Source: Harmothoe impar | Lineage: Eukaryota > Annelida > Polychaeta > Phyllodocida > Polynoidae | Reading direction: 5' to 3' | Assembly (NCBI GenBank): GCA_947462335.1 | Contig: OX381708.1 | Location: forward strand, 7,812,001-7,876,000 | DNA length: 64,000 nucleotides | Shown here: piece by piece, positions 42,770 through 53,220 of the stretch | Position numbering within the stretch: the first letter of the stretch is position 1 | Layout of the letters: each line of letters begins with the position of its first letter | Program-made: the position numbers and the translations under genes | Notes under the pieces: generated by a model | What the model was told of the DNA's origin: nothing | What the model saw: the letters and a program-made list of their open reading frames with translations, nothing else | Databases searched by the model: none

Positions 42770-42932
42770 CCTTAATAATGGTCCGATTTACACGCCGTAA
42801 AACTGACATGTAGCAAAAAAATAATCCAAGATAGAGGCGTATCGATACCCATTGATTGTAGATCGGTTATCTGATACATAAAATATATATTATAGCGATG
42901 TATCGATACCTGTGATACCAATGAAATCCCTA
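42770..42932. mobile_element. MITE family I, partial copy
   Basis: Inverted relative to 3432-3919: shares GTCCGATTTACA, ACTGACATGTAG, TATCGATACC and the end ACCAATGAAATCCCTA. The other end is missing. Confidence 0.6.
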
Positions 42933-43079
42933 CTTAAGGTACTTGATGTTAGTGATGTCTAGACGTTAAGCAAATCAATCAATCAATTTTGATATGTAAA
43001 AAATATTACAGAAAATATTCATGCTCTCTATTTTATGCTGTAGAAACCTTCATACTAGTCTGAGTTACAAGCTGTAAAA

Positions 43080-43525
43080 AATGGCATGTAACATATTTTA
43101 CCCGGCTTATACTACCACTAAATGGCAAACTGACCAGGCTTATACACAGGGCAGGCTTTATACACGGGGCAGGCTTATATTCCTATACCTGAGGAAACAC
43201 TACCTTCTCATAATTACTAAAATTATCTATTATTTTTACACAGTATTTCAATATTTCTTCATGAATATAAGCATGATTTCTCTTTAAAATGGATTGTAGA
43301 CATAGATGAGGTAAATAGGGGTCACAAAGCTGAAAGAATTACGTTAATACTACCAAGTAGAAGTGGAGTATTGGCCTGGAATTTGAATTTTATTGACTAC
43401 ATATTGCAAGCCCCAGGCTTATACTCGGGGCCCAGCTTATATAACACTAAGTCACCTTTTCCCCAGGCTTAAACATGGGGCAGGTTTATACACAGGCCCC
43501 AGCTTACACACGAGAAGATACGGTA
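43080..43525. mobile_element. MITE family C, first of a tandem pair
   Basis: Contains several copies of CCAGGCTTATAC and GGGGC, and ends GAAGATACGGTA. The interior phrase AAGTAGAAGTG is shared with the next copy. The left terminus is uncertain. Confidence 0.6.
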
Positions 43526-43595
43526 GGCAACGACCTGCAGTGTGAAAACTGCTGTGTGAAAAGTGGCACATTACAAGCCCACCCCCCCCCCCCGA

Positions 43596-43845
43596 CACAC
43601 ACACATACCTTCTCCCTGTATATAATGTCTTTAACATGGGCGCAGACATAGAGAAGGTAAATCGGTTTGTATAGCTGGAAGAATTATGTGAATACCCCAA
43701 GTAGAAGTGAAGTTCGGTCTGAAATATGATTTTATTGAATGGACAGTCCCCAGGCTTATACATGGGGCCCGGCTTATACAAGACTAAGGGACATATTCCC
43801 CAGGCTTATACATGGGGCCCGGCTTATACAAGGGGAAATACGGTA
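43596..43845. mobile_element. MITE family C, second of a tandem pair
   Basis: Ends GGCTTATACAAGGGGAAATA then CGGTA and repeats GCTTATACATGGGGCCC twice. It lies just upstream of the next kelch gene's predicted exon. Confidence 0.6.
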
Positions 43846-44075
43846 TAACCCTGCTGTTAAGACTAAGCAATACTACAGCTAAGGGAACTAAGACTTGTTA
43901 GAAACTAAAACACAGTCTTATTGAAATAACAGAAGGAGGATGCTTCGCTACCTTTACTGGTTATTTCATTGCGGAAGAAAATTTGGAAATTGTAACCAGA
44001 AACAAATAAACTGGTCTTAAGAAAAAAGAGTTATTACTTTCCCTTTCCTTTTCAGATTCTACAGTAACCCCAGCC

Positions 44076-45830
44076 ATGTCTTCAGACGGCGCCATAGCAG
44101 CTGGGCTGAGGGCTCTGTGGGAACAGGATCTACTCTTAGACTTTACCATAGACGTGGAGGGTCGCAGTTTCAGAGTTAACAAGTGCGTCATGTCTGCAGT
44201 GAGTGACTACTTCCGTGCTATGGTCACTGCTGGTCTGGATGAAACTCTCAAGGATAGCGTCAAACTGAAGGCAGTCAGTGTAGTAGCCATGGAACATCTC
44301 ATCCACTTTGTATACAAAGATAAGATGGAGCTGACCAAGGCTAACGTAGCGGAGGTGCTGGATGGGGCTGTTTACCTCCAGATGCACTCAGCTATTGCTG
44401 TGTGTACAGACTTCATACTGGACAACCTGGATGCCACACTGTGTTACGAGGTGCTCTCTGTGTTCCAGAACTACTCCTTACAAGACGGCATTAGTAAGGT
44501 CAGGGCCTACATCAAGGCCAACACAAAGACGATCGTTGCCGAATGTGATCCTGGAATTATATCATACGATGAATGCTGCTTCATCATCAATAACTGGCAG
44601 GAGTATGAAGTAGATCTTTTCTACTTTGTCAAGAAATGGCTCGATGCTGACCATGAGAAGCGGGACCAATATATCATGGATCTTATGTCACTTATACGGT
44701 TTTGTCTGATGACAAGGGAAGAATTGGGAGTAATAGCAAAGAGGTATTTGGTACACTTTGGCCCCTTTCGTGCTCCAGTCCCATGGTTCCCTTTGTTTGA
44801 TTATGCAATTAAATACCACGATTCGCCAGCACACCAACGGGTATTGTACGATGCAGAACAGACCACAGTTCGACGCGAACCAGCAATCACAGTATTTTGT
44901 GCAGAATCTGATTCACACCAGTGCTTCATATCGGATGGAGACAAGGGGTGGAGAAAGAAGGCTGGCTTCCGGGTACCCAAAGACTGTTATATGCCGTCTG
45001 CCACAGTTGAAGTGAATAACTTTCTGATTGTTGTAAACGGGACAAAAGTGCTGATGTTTGACTCTCGGACACTAACCTGGACTGAACTTGCCCCAAGGAA
45101 AGTATACAGTAAGAACTTTGCAATGGTGCATCATGGTGGCTACCTCTATATTCTCGGGGGAATATTGAACTCACGGACGGTGGTTGACACGGTGGAAAGA
45201 TACAACTTCCAAACCAATGAGTGGAGTTCATTCACTACACTCCCTGACTTTCGCTTCCGTCATGCCGCCTGTGTCTACCAGGACTCCATCTACATCAGCG
45301 GAGGTCAACACACAATGCACAGTGACAATTGGCGTCGGGACTCTCTGGACAAAGTTGACTGTCTGGACCTGAATACACTAGAATGGCAGAGTAAAGCTCC
45401 CATGCTGACCACCCTATGTGACCATAAGATGGATACAATGAAGCGGACTGGAGGAGAAGTTGTTTGTGTTCTGAGCATTGGTCTCCGGGTAGAATACTAT
45501 GACCCATCAGCAGACCAGTGGTCTAGCTTTGATCTCTCCTGTGGCAACAACCTCTTCATATATACACCATCAGGAGTTGTGATCACCAAAGGCAACACAA
45601 TGTACTTCATCGATGACTACCGTAGTGAACATAGAAACAATAATGGATTTTGCGCAGAGTTGACAATTCCAGAAGAAGGCAATAAAGTTTGTTTAAAACA
45701 AATCAAGCACTTCTCCGCAAAACCTCCGAGCAGCGGTGCATGTGGTGGTACCCTTGCTATTCCATGCAAGTACAGAAGACCAGAAAGGGAGAACCCAAAG
45801 AAAAGGGTGTTGCTAGTAGGAAACTCATAA
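44076..45830 (+). CDS. BTB-BACK-Kelch protein (KLHL-like), MSSD group
   Basis: 584 residues. BTB at about 15-118 (LLDFTIDVEGRSFRVNK, AVSDYFRAMV), BACK at about 122-225 (YEVDLFYFVKKWL, DLMSLIRFCLM), linker YHDSPAHQRVLYDAEQ, propeller at about 270-560 with YLYILGGIL and SIYISGGQH. As in all MSSD-group copies, the BTB His that normally precedes the Lys/Arg (HK/HR) is Asn (VNK). The C-terminus has a basic extension (RRPERENPKKRV) not found in the sisters. The acceptor AG is at 44054-44055, 20 nt before the ATG. Predicted CUL3-ligase adaptor. The BTB exon half is almost identical in DNA to the genes at 53221 and 58260, while the propeller is clearly different. Confidence 0.93.
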   Translation: MSSDGAIAAGLRALWEQDLLLDFTIDVEGRSFRVNKCVMSAVSDYFRAMVTAGLDETLKDSVKLKAVSVVAMEHLIHFVYKDKMELTKANVAEVLDGAVYLQMHSAIAVCTDFILDNLDATLCYEVLSVFQNYSLQDGISKVRAYIKANTKTIVAECDPGIISYDECCFIINNWQEYEVDLFYFVKKWLDADHEKRDQYIMDLMSLIRFCLMTREELGVIAKRYLVHFGPFRAPVPWFPLFDYAIKYHDSPAHQRVLYDAEQTTVRREPAITVFCAESDSHQCFISDGDKGWRKKAGFRVPKDCYMPSATVEVNNFLIVVNGTKVLMFDSRTLTWTELAPRKVYSKNFAMVHHGGYLYILGGILNSRTVVDTVERYNFQTNEWSSFTTLPDFRFRHAACVYQDSIYISGGQHTMHSDNWRRDSLDKVDCLDLNTLEWQSKAPMLTTLCDHKMDTMKRTGGEVVCVLSIGLRVEYYDPSADQWSSFDLSCGNNLFIYTPSGVVITKGNTMYFIDDYRSEHRNNNGFCAELTIPEEGNKVCLKQIKHFSAKPPSSGACGGTLAIPCKYRRPERENPKKRVLLVGNS

Positions 45831-46313
45831 GTCTGGAACTTTGTATTCCAGCCTAAAGGTATCATAGCACTCAACTATTGTATGATTGATGACTGATCTT
45901 AACATAGGACAATAATGTTTCAAGCTGTCAAGTTGAGCCCATGATATTGAGTGTATTTAAGTCTGTATCAGCCAATGAATGTGAAGCAAACTAGAACAAA
46001 TTGTCACATGTCATGTCCGACATGCCAGGGAGCGCCAAAAATGACTTACTTATTTAGTTCTGAGTGCAGTAGAGGAACGCAACACACTGTCCAACCCAAC
46101 CTAATTGAGTGTGTTTCCAATAATTTCTTCTTTTTTTTTTGTGACATGATATTACTGAAAATACCTTGGATTATCAATCGCTTGGGAATTGATATGTGGA
46201 TATTACATCAAACAGTAGATAACTGTAAAGGATCTAAAATGTATAAGATTTTTGGAATCTGATGGATGTTACCTGATCAATTTACATCTAATCTGCGTCA
46301 AGATTCACACACA
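45831..46313. other. 3' flank of the kelch gene at 44076
   Basis: No gene recognised. The 103-codon open frame at 45951 has no domain and a homopolymer-driven part. Confidence 0.4.
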
Positions 46314-46468
46314 TACTGTAAATTCCCGCAGGTAATACGGGAGCCAAAGCCCTAGTGTCGGTGCTACAAAATTCTCAAGGTCTAGGTGCGGGTGATATAA
46401 GGGGGTGCTAGTTTTAGGGTTCTTCCGGATGTGGGTGTGGATTATATGCAATATGCGGGAATTTACGG
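46314..46468. mobile_element. MITE family D
   Basis: TACTGTAAATTCCCGC at the left and GCGGGAATTTACGG at the right are inverted. Internal GGTGATATAAG-like phrases are present. Confidence 0.75.
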
Positions 46469-46849
46469 GACTGTTACTTGAAGGTTAATCACTATGGTGA
46501 AACTCAAGAAATTTGGGTAGGATCAGGTTGGAGTTTCTACACTTTAATCATTTTATTTCGAGCTCTAGATATTTTTGTGATTTATTCTTTCGTGAATATG
46601 TGTATAAAATATTGAATAGAAGTGCCAAATTCCTGAAATCTGTGAATTATACACACAATATTGCATTATTTGCCAAATTCCCAAAAATATTAACCCACTA
46701 AAATATAGATGTTTAGGAAATGAAATAATTACTGGATTGGATCACCTTCTCTTTTTTCTATTGTATGATTCGGTCCAAGAGAAGTAATGTCAAACGCAAT
46801 CCCCAAACCACTCATACTGAGTAACAGCCAGTACTTAGCTTGCTTTAAC

Positions 46850-47071
46850 TACCGTAAAACCTCGCTTATAAGCCAAATTTTATTTGGCGTTTTTATTTGC
46901 TACAAGCCCAATTTTAAGCCCCAAACCCCCATTCGGCTTATAGGCGAGGTTTTAATATATAGAAATAAAGTGCAAACCTATTTCAAACACTTTTATTGTA
47001 AGCCAAATTTTTCTCTAAAACTCACATTCAGCTTATAACCAAGGTCAGCTTATAGCCAAGGTTTTACGGTA
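46850..47071. mobile_element. MITE family B
   Basis: TACCGTAAAACCTCGCTTAT at the left, ATAGCCAAGGTTTTACGGTA at the right, and GGCTTATAGGCGAGG inside. Very close to the copy at 60565. Confidence 0.85.
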
Positions 47072-47619
47072 GTTTAGAGAGTTATAGTACTCAGGATATC
47101 ATTCACCATTCTTAGTTTTGTATTGGCAGACAGAACTGATTATATTAGCTAGAATGACCAACATCTATTAAAATATAGACTCAATTATACCTTGAATATT
47201 TGACTAGATTAAAAGCCTTGCCAGACAGCATATGGCTAGATCGCCATTAATATGACCTTAGTTGTCGAAATGGCATTAAACATCCACTACTCACTCGCAT
47301 ACAGGTTGATTTATAGACAACAGGTTTTGAGTTCAATTCAACTTATTCTACTTGAATTTAAGAGATTATGCCTTATTATTTTGTGAAATATATTTATATC
47401 CACAACAGCTGGTCGACCCATTATTGTGACTGAAGCACATGAATATTGAAGTACTCAATAAAAATATTGAACTTGACCTATACTCTGGCCGTCTCCATGT
47501 ACCTCAAATGTTTACTAACTTTACATACTATGAACTTAGATATTTTCGTGCTTAAGATATTTTTCGCGATTTTTTTAAATCCGCCCATGTGCGCGAGCCC
47601 GGCCTTCTTGCTTGTCGTT
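47072..47619. other. No gene recognised
   Basis: AT-rich sequence with no coding or RNA signal. Confidence 0.4.
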
Positions 47620-47943
47620 TCGCATTGGATCCCTCATCAGTGAACCACGTCTGGGATATCAAATGCCGTGGTTTGTCTGGTCCTGCCTACTATGGTACTA
47701 GCCCAGGTATGTAGGACCAGGCAAATAAAAGAACCCTTACTATCCTTCGAAAAGAGTAGGGGACGTGCCCTGGTAGCGATTTTCTCCCTCATTTCATAGA
47801 TTTGATCATCCATAGATGCGGTCACTACTACTGCAAGACAGACTACCATTATTTGTGGCTGACTCCTTGCCAACTTGAGATATGTCACGTGAGGTACTTG
47901 ATGTATATCTGGATGTTAAAGAAATCAATCAATCAATCAATCA
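47620..47943. repeat. Possible retroelement 3' tail with (AATC)n
   Basis: Ends GATGTTAAAGAAATC followed by an (AATC)n run. A similar ending occurs at 42955-42985 and a looser one at 11880-11920. This form is usual for the 3' ends of CR1/L2-type elements and dependent SINEs; the left boundary is unknown. Confidence 0.4.
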
Positions 47944-49413
47944 TGGAGTGAAGAGCTAAGAAACTGCAATTCAAACCTATTTACTTAACCACTGATTATT
48001 CTGCCCTTCAGAGACCTGATTAACTCATTTCTTACATCCAACCATGAAGCACAGTCATTTATAGTTAGTCATACTTAGCATGAAATCATTTCATCATCTT
48101 GGGCTTATATTCCTAGATGGAAATGAGTAAGTAGATAAAAGTACTACCACACCATATTTTGGTTTTATCTTCTAGTGGCAGTAATTGAGTGGTAAGGTCA
48201 AGAATTAGTGATGTCATTGAAATTCGCTATATATTGACCTCCACTTTGAAACTGCTGGCCACGCCCCTGACTGTTTGCCCTTTGATGCCCTTTGACCCCT
48301 ATGACTCAGCTTCCCCTGTAGAGATGCAAAATTATTACTGCAGAAGCCTGCAATCAACATAAGGTGGCCTAAGGACGTCATCACTGTGGAACGTGGACAT
48401 TATTTTGTAAATTATCTTAATTTCATAGTCATAAAGATAAGTTAATTTCAATTGTAAGACTACCCAATTATTCTTAATATTATCTTAATACTCACCACTA
48501 ACACCACATTAACATAAGGTTGTGCCACTGGGCCATAGGAGGGACGTAGCAGGGCCGTGAACACATATATTTCTGTTACACCCTTTCTTCTTCTTCTTAA
48601 GACTAAGGCTACATTTAAGACAACACAGAATAAGTATTTGTACTAAGATAACACATAGAAAAAAATTAAGTCTTTAATAAACAGCAAGACTGTGGATTCA
48701 AAATAATGTACAGAATAATGTCCACTTCTGTCGTGAGTATGCCCGTACTTGCCATCTGGTTCATTTTAGCTGAGTCATGCTCTCCAAGTGTCCGCCCTGC
48801 AGTCTATATTGTAGTATGTACGTATGTAAATTCTTTTATTTATACTGAAGACATATAGGCATGAATGGTTGCCTGTAATTATTTTGTATCCAGTCGATGG
48901 TTTATATATTCCATGTGTACATTTAGCTGTAAATAGTGTGGCTTAAGGCCACTTATAATAGTAGAGAAAGAGATAGTTAGTATAGATAGCAGAGAAATAT
49001 AAAGTTGCAAATGATCTTTGTCATGGGTACACACTCAAAGGCCATGAGCGTTTGTATGGTGTATCCATGTCCAATGGCTGATGTTGATAGCCAATTTATG
49101 GGTATACAGGCCAGATGGAATAGTGAGTAGGACTAGGAGGCATCAGCCGACAGCACAATACATGTGCTGTGTCTCATAGTATACAGTTTATCCCTTTGAA
49201 GTAGTGCTCACTTTTTAACAAGGGGGGCGGGTGAAATCTGTGAAAAAATGCAATATGTCATCGTGACTAATAAACCTAACTGCATTATGCATCGTACCCA
49301 TTCGCTGAGAATGCCTATTAATCAAGGTATACACAATTTTCTAAATGAGACTTACACTTTTTTGGACGACAGTACTGTTGATGGTAAGACAAACTTATAT
49401 CCTCTTTTTTCAG
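47944..49413. other. Intergenic/5' intronic sequence before the kelch gene at 49445
   Basis: No domain or named repeat seen. The acceptor AG at 49412-49413 closes a pyrimidine tract (ATATCCTCTTTTTTCAG) and marks the start of the coding exon. The first exon was not identified. Confidence 0.5.
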
Positions 49414-49444
49414 ATCCAAAGAAGAGGCGCTGAGATCTGTAACA

Positions 49445-51253
49445 ATGCCAACGATGATTGACCTAGGACTGACTACAGCTATAAAGGAACTATGGCAGGA
49501 GAACATACTCACAGACTGCACCCTGCTAGTTGAGGGTCAGGAGTTCCAAGTACGTAAGCTTGTTTTGGCTGCAGCAAGTAAATACTTCAAGGCTATGCTT
49601 AGTCAGAATTTTACCGAAAGTAAAGCAGACAATGTTGAGGTGAAAGGATTCGCTTCCCGTATTGTCGCTAAAGTACTTGACTTCATTTATACAGGAGACG
49701 AAAGCATCATTGTAGACGACACACTCAGTGTCTTGCAGTGTGCTATTTACCTTCAGATGCCTCTGGTAGGCAAGTACTGTTTGCAGAAAATGGTGCAAGA
49801 GCTCAACCGTCAGAACTGGTTCAAAACGGTGGCTGTATTACTTGAATACTCGTTCCAAGATGAAGTTAAACAACTGAAAAACTTTGTAGTGGCAAACTGG
49901 GAAGATGTGATGGAAACTTATAACCCAGAAAAGACATCCTTCGAGGCCTTCCGTGTCTTGGTAGAGAGTTGGAAGGGGACTGAATGGGACTTGTTCTTGT
50001 TAGTCGATAAGTGGACCTCATGTGACTGGGACAGCCATATTGAACATGTGAATGAGCTGATGTCATGGGTCCGTTTCCGCCTGCTGAAACCAGATGAAAT
50101 ACAGATTATCCAAAAAATGGATATTTTCACAAAAACTAGAGCAGCCCCATGGCAGGATCTGGTGAGAAGTGCCTGGACTTACCACAAGCTGCCCATGCAC
50201 CAACAGGTCCTGGACAAATCAGAGCAGTCAATGGTTAGAGCTGAACCCTCGCCTGTATTCATCCTCTCCGTCCCTGGTAAGGAAACTGTCACATTCTTTG
50301 TGCAAGATGAAGACAGTAGATGGAGAGAACATGAACAAACGGATGTTGAGATGTCAGGTATGTCAGAAATCATGGCGGTCGAATGCATAGAAGTAAACAA
50401 CGTCATTGTTGTTTACACTTTATTCAGGAACCTAGTACAGTGGCAGATATTTGACCCAAGGACATTACAATGGGCTATAATGGCTGCCATGACAGCACCT
50501 AAAACTAGCTTTACACTTGTCCACCACAAGAGCCAGCTCTATGCAGTTGGTGGGGATATGCAGGGAGTGGCCTCTGATGACATGCAGCAGTATAATTTCG
50601 AGTCAGGTGAGTGGAGCGCTGAGTACGAGCTTCCCATTCCACTCCTGACTCCAATAGTGTGCACACTAGGAGACGTATTGTATGTCGTTGGAGGAGGAGC
50701 GATATGTGAAGACGGGGAATTTGGTTCGACGTATGGGGTATACTGCCTGGACCTTTCTTCAGCAAGTCAAACATGGGAAGAGAAAGCATCTTGTCGGCTG
50801 CCAGTTTGGGCTGCCAAAATGGGAGTTGTACAAAGAAAAGGTGAACAGACACTTCTTGTCTTTGACATTTTTGTCAGAATCCAAATCTACTCCCCATCAC
50901 AAGACCAGTGGTCGGTTTTCAGGAACTTTCTGGATCCCTACCCAAGAATCCGCCACTGGTCATATGAGGCTTTTGTAGTCATCACAGGGAATTCCCTGTA
51001 TGTGTTCAATGTCTTTTTACAGTCTGACGATGATGACGACGATAATGATGATGACAATGGCGACAACGATGATGGGGTAGGAGAAGCCTGCTTCCACTGG
51101 ACTTTCCCAGAAGAGGGCAGTTGGATGACAGCAGTGCCCATACCAGGCTTCCCGTTCAAGTCCTGTCAGCCAACTGGACGCTTGGCTTCAGCCTTCTCTG
51201 GTGCAATGGTGGCATTTCCTCCTCAATTCAGAGGCAAGAGTGTAAAACCCTGA
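49445..51253 (+). CDS. BTB-BACK-Kelch protein (KLHL-like), MIDLGL group, with acidic loop
   Basis: 602 residues starting MPTMIDLGLTT; an ATG three codons later aligns better with the sisters. BTB at about 18-118 (DCTLLVEGQEFQVRK: the usual His before Lys is Arg here), BACK at about 122-228 (TEWDLFLLVDKWT), linker YHKLPMHQQVLDKSEQ, propeller at about 280-590 with QLYAVGGDM and VLYVVGGG. Residues about 528-547 form an Asp/Asn run (SDDDDDDNDDDNGDNDDG), placed where the genes at 29361 and 34114 have shorter acidic inserts. The acceptor AG lies 31 nt before the ATG. Predicted CUL3-ligase adaptor. Confidence 0.92.
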   Translation: MPTMIDLGLTTAIKELWQENILTDCTLLVEGQEFQVRKLVLAAASKYFKAMLSQNFTESKADNVEVKGFASRIVAKVLDFIYTGDESIIVDDTLSVLQCAIYLQMPLVGKYCLQKMVQELNRQNWFKTVAVLLEYSFQDEVKQLKNFVVANWEDVMETYNPEKTSFEAFRVLVESWKGTEWDLFLLVDKWTSCDWDSHIEHVNELMSWVRFRLLKPDEIQIIQKMDIFTKTRAAPWQDLVRSAWTYHKLPMHQQVLDKSEQSMVRAEPSPVFILSVPGKETVTFFVQDEDSRWREHEQTDVEMSGMSEIMAVECIEVNNVIVVYTLFRNLVQWQIFDPRTLQWAIMAAMTAPKTSFTLVHHKSQLYAVGGDMQGVASDDMQQYNFESGEWSAEYELPIPLLTPIVCTLGDVLYVVGGGAICEDGEFGSTYGVYCLDLSSASQTWEEKASCRLPVWAAKMGVVQRKGEQTLLVFDIFVRIQIYSPSQDQWSVFRNFLDPYPRIRHWSYEAFVVITGNSLYVFNVFLQSDDDDDDNDDDNGDNDDGVGEACFHWTFPEEGSWMTAVPIPGFPFKSCQPTGRLASAFSGAMVAFPPQFRGKSVKP

Positions 51254-51388
51254 AACTGTCCCTCAACTTGAAGTATGCATAGATGCAGTGGTTAATTAAT
51301 CCTAGAAGATTTATCTGTGACCAACTGGGTATTACACTTAAGTATGATTGAAGTGTTTCCTGTATTTCAATGAAGTATCTTGTATTGT

Positions 51389-51429
51389 TACCGTATTCGA
51401 CGCAATAAGCGAATACGTCGTATACGGTA
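51389..51429. mobile_element. Minimal MITE family A remnant
   Basis: The two family A ends stand almost back to back (TACCGTATTCGACGCAATAA, then ATACGTCGTATACGGTA), a 41-bp derivative with the interior lost. Confidence 0.8.
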
Positions 51430-51464
51430 TTGTTGTTTGATTTAAAGGAGCCTTACAATAATAC

Positions 51465-51930
51465 AATTCGTGGTGACCCATTTAGACCAGCTGGATTGTC
51501 TGAACCTGGCTACACTAGAGTGGCAAAGTAAGGCTCCGATGTTGGAAGCTCAATTGCTGCATAAGATGTACACGACGAAGCTGAATGGAGAGGAAGTCAT
51601 TTTTGTCCTTAGCAGGAGGTTCCAGGTGGATTACTGTAAACGTATGTTATTTAATTACTAAATTACAAAAATCACGAAATTAAATCTGCGCGAAATTGTA
51701 CTTTATAGCCAAATCGTGAAAATATAGATGCACGAAAATATCTACGTTCACAGTATCATGAACCGTCTTCAGACCGTCACTACAAACTGCCAAGATACAT
51801 ATTTGAGGGGACCATTCTCACCCAAGGCAAGAGTCACTATTGTATTGATGACTAGAGTGATGGGGTATGGAACAATGAGAAAGTGTGTTATGAGTTGATG
51901 TGGATGGCATGGGTTTATGTGGAATTGTGT
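51465..51930 (+). pseudogene. 3' fragment of an MSSD-group kelch gene, split by a MITE
   Basis: Left piece (about 51479-51631): propeller sequence LNLATLEWQSKAPMLEAQ to FQVDY, as in the genes at 53221 and 58260. Right piece (about 51770-51910): KLPRYIFEGTILTQGKS, a stop within the next strand (after IDD), then DGVWNNEKVCYEL, matching their last blade. A family E MITE (51632-51755) separates them, inserted at a TA inside the codons for the FQVxY(Y) strand. There is no BTB or BACK part. A dead duplicate between the genes at 49445 and 53221. Confidence 0.85.
51632..51755. mobile_element. MITE family E inserted in a kelch pseudogene
   Basis: TACTGTAAACGTATG at the left and TATCTACGTTCACAGTA at the right, with CGAAAT/CACGAAAAT phrases inside as in the longer copy at 56810-57267. 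Confidence 0.8.
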
Positions 51931-53198
51931 TTGCTCTCCCAGCCTCCAAGTAACACATGGTGTTCAGAATAACAGAACCGGCAGCAAATTTCAGAATATT
52001 AATGCTTGGCTGGTCAGACAAGTTTGTATAGAAAGTTCACATTTTTGACTCATACCGTATATATTTTTAATTGGACTAATTACAGTTAAATTCTGAGGAT
52101 GAATTCTCTTTGCAAAATTTTCTTTCAGGAGCTAATCTGTGACTGGATCAAGTGGACAATTGACATTGATTTTTTATCACTTTTGGCTGAAAGTGGCGAA
52201 AAGTTGCATCGACTTTTCATAATTGAACATATTGATTGTCAGATTGAGAACAGCTAGACACTCAGTCTCTGACCATCTGGTTCCAGCACCAGTCTACTAC
52301 CCACATCTATATAGCAATGATGGGAGAAATCAGCCATTTTGTTTCCGCTGAAATGGGCAATCTCTTGATAGCTGTATTTCATCAATGGCGTATAGCATGT
52401 TCCTGTTGAATTATAGTCTGTTGCAAGTCGAGTGCCAGGCTAAATTATGCAATGTATTACGAGGACAGAACCAATATGGCCTAGTATTTGTGGACCAGAG
52501 TTATCACTAGATTGTTAGGCTTAGAATATATGTATTTGTTGATTATTCTTTGATGATAGTACTATAGTGATAATAACTATGATAAAATCAACAAGTGTAT
52601 AGTGCTGTGCCTTTGATATAACAAATTGACAGTTGACATCAAATGAAAGTGTAGATATATTGTTTGCAGTGATGATTGATAACTCATTTCAGGTTGGAAA
52701 ACAAGATGTTAAATGCTGTAGAGTCAATGATATTCTAGTATTGCCTCTGCAGGTTACGTGGTCAGGATGTCCAAGCTATGGAAACTGATGTACAGATTTT
52801 AATTGTAATTGAATTTTTTTTAAAGATAAATTTTCTTGACAGGTTCTGAAATACCCTTGTCTATCAACTACTCGTGTTCAAGCATGTTGTATACAATGTG
52901 GAATTATGCTTTCTCTTCTTATACTTGCAATGTTATTATACATATGTTTTAATATCTAATGCCAAGGGGGTACTTTCTTTTATAATAAATACTATGGACA
53001 AAGTGCAAAAAATATAGTTCTGTGATTTTTTATGATGATTTCATATCAATTTCACAACAATTGGCAAATGTGTTATTTTGTCAAGACATTTTCACATATC
53101 AATATGAATGTAAGAAACTATGGATACTGAAAAGATTGTAAACCACTGTAAAACTATTTTTGATGGCTAAAGGCTTTGCTTTGTGTTTCCGCTTTCAG
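51931..53198. other. Intergenic/5' intronic sequence before the kelch gene at 53221
   Basis: AT-rich, no gene recognised. It ends with the acceptor CTTTGTGTTTCCGCTTTCAG (AG at 53197-53198). Confidence 0.5.
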
Positions 53199-53220
53199 AT
53201 CCTGTCCAGTTACCCCAGCG

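Noticed and set aside
53176..53220. N-terminal extension of the kelch gene at 53221
   Set aside because: It overlaps the pyrimidine tract and acceptor (AG 53197-53198). Sisters start at MSSD.
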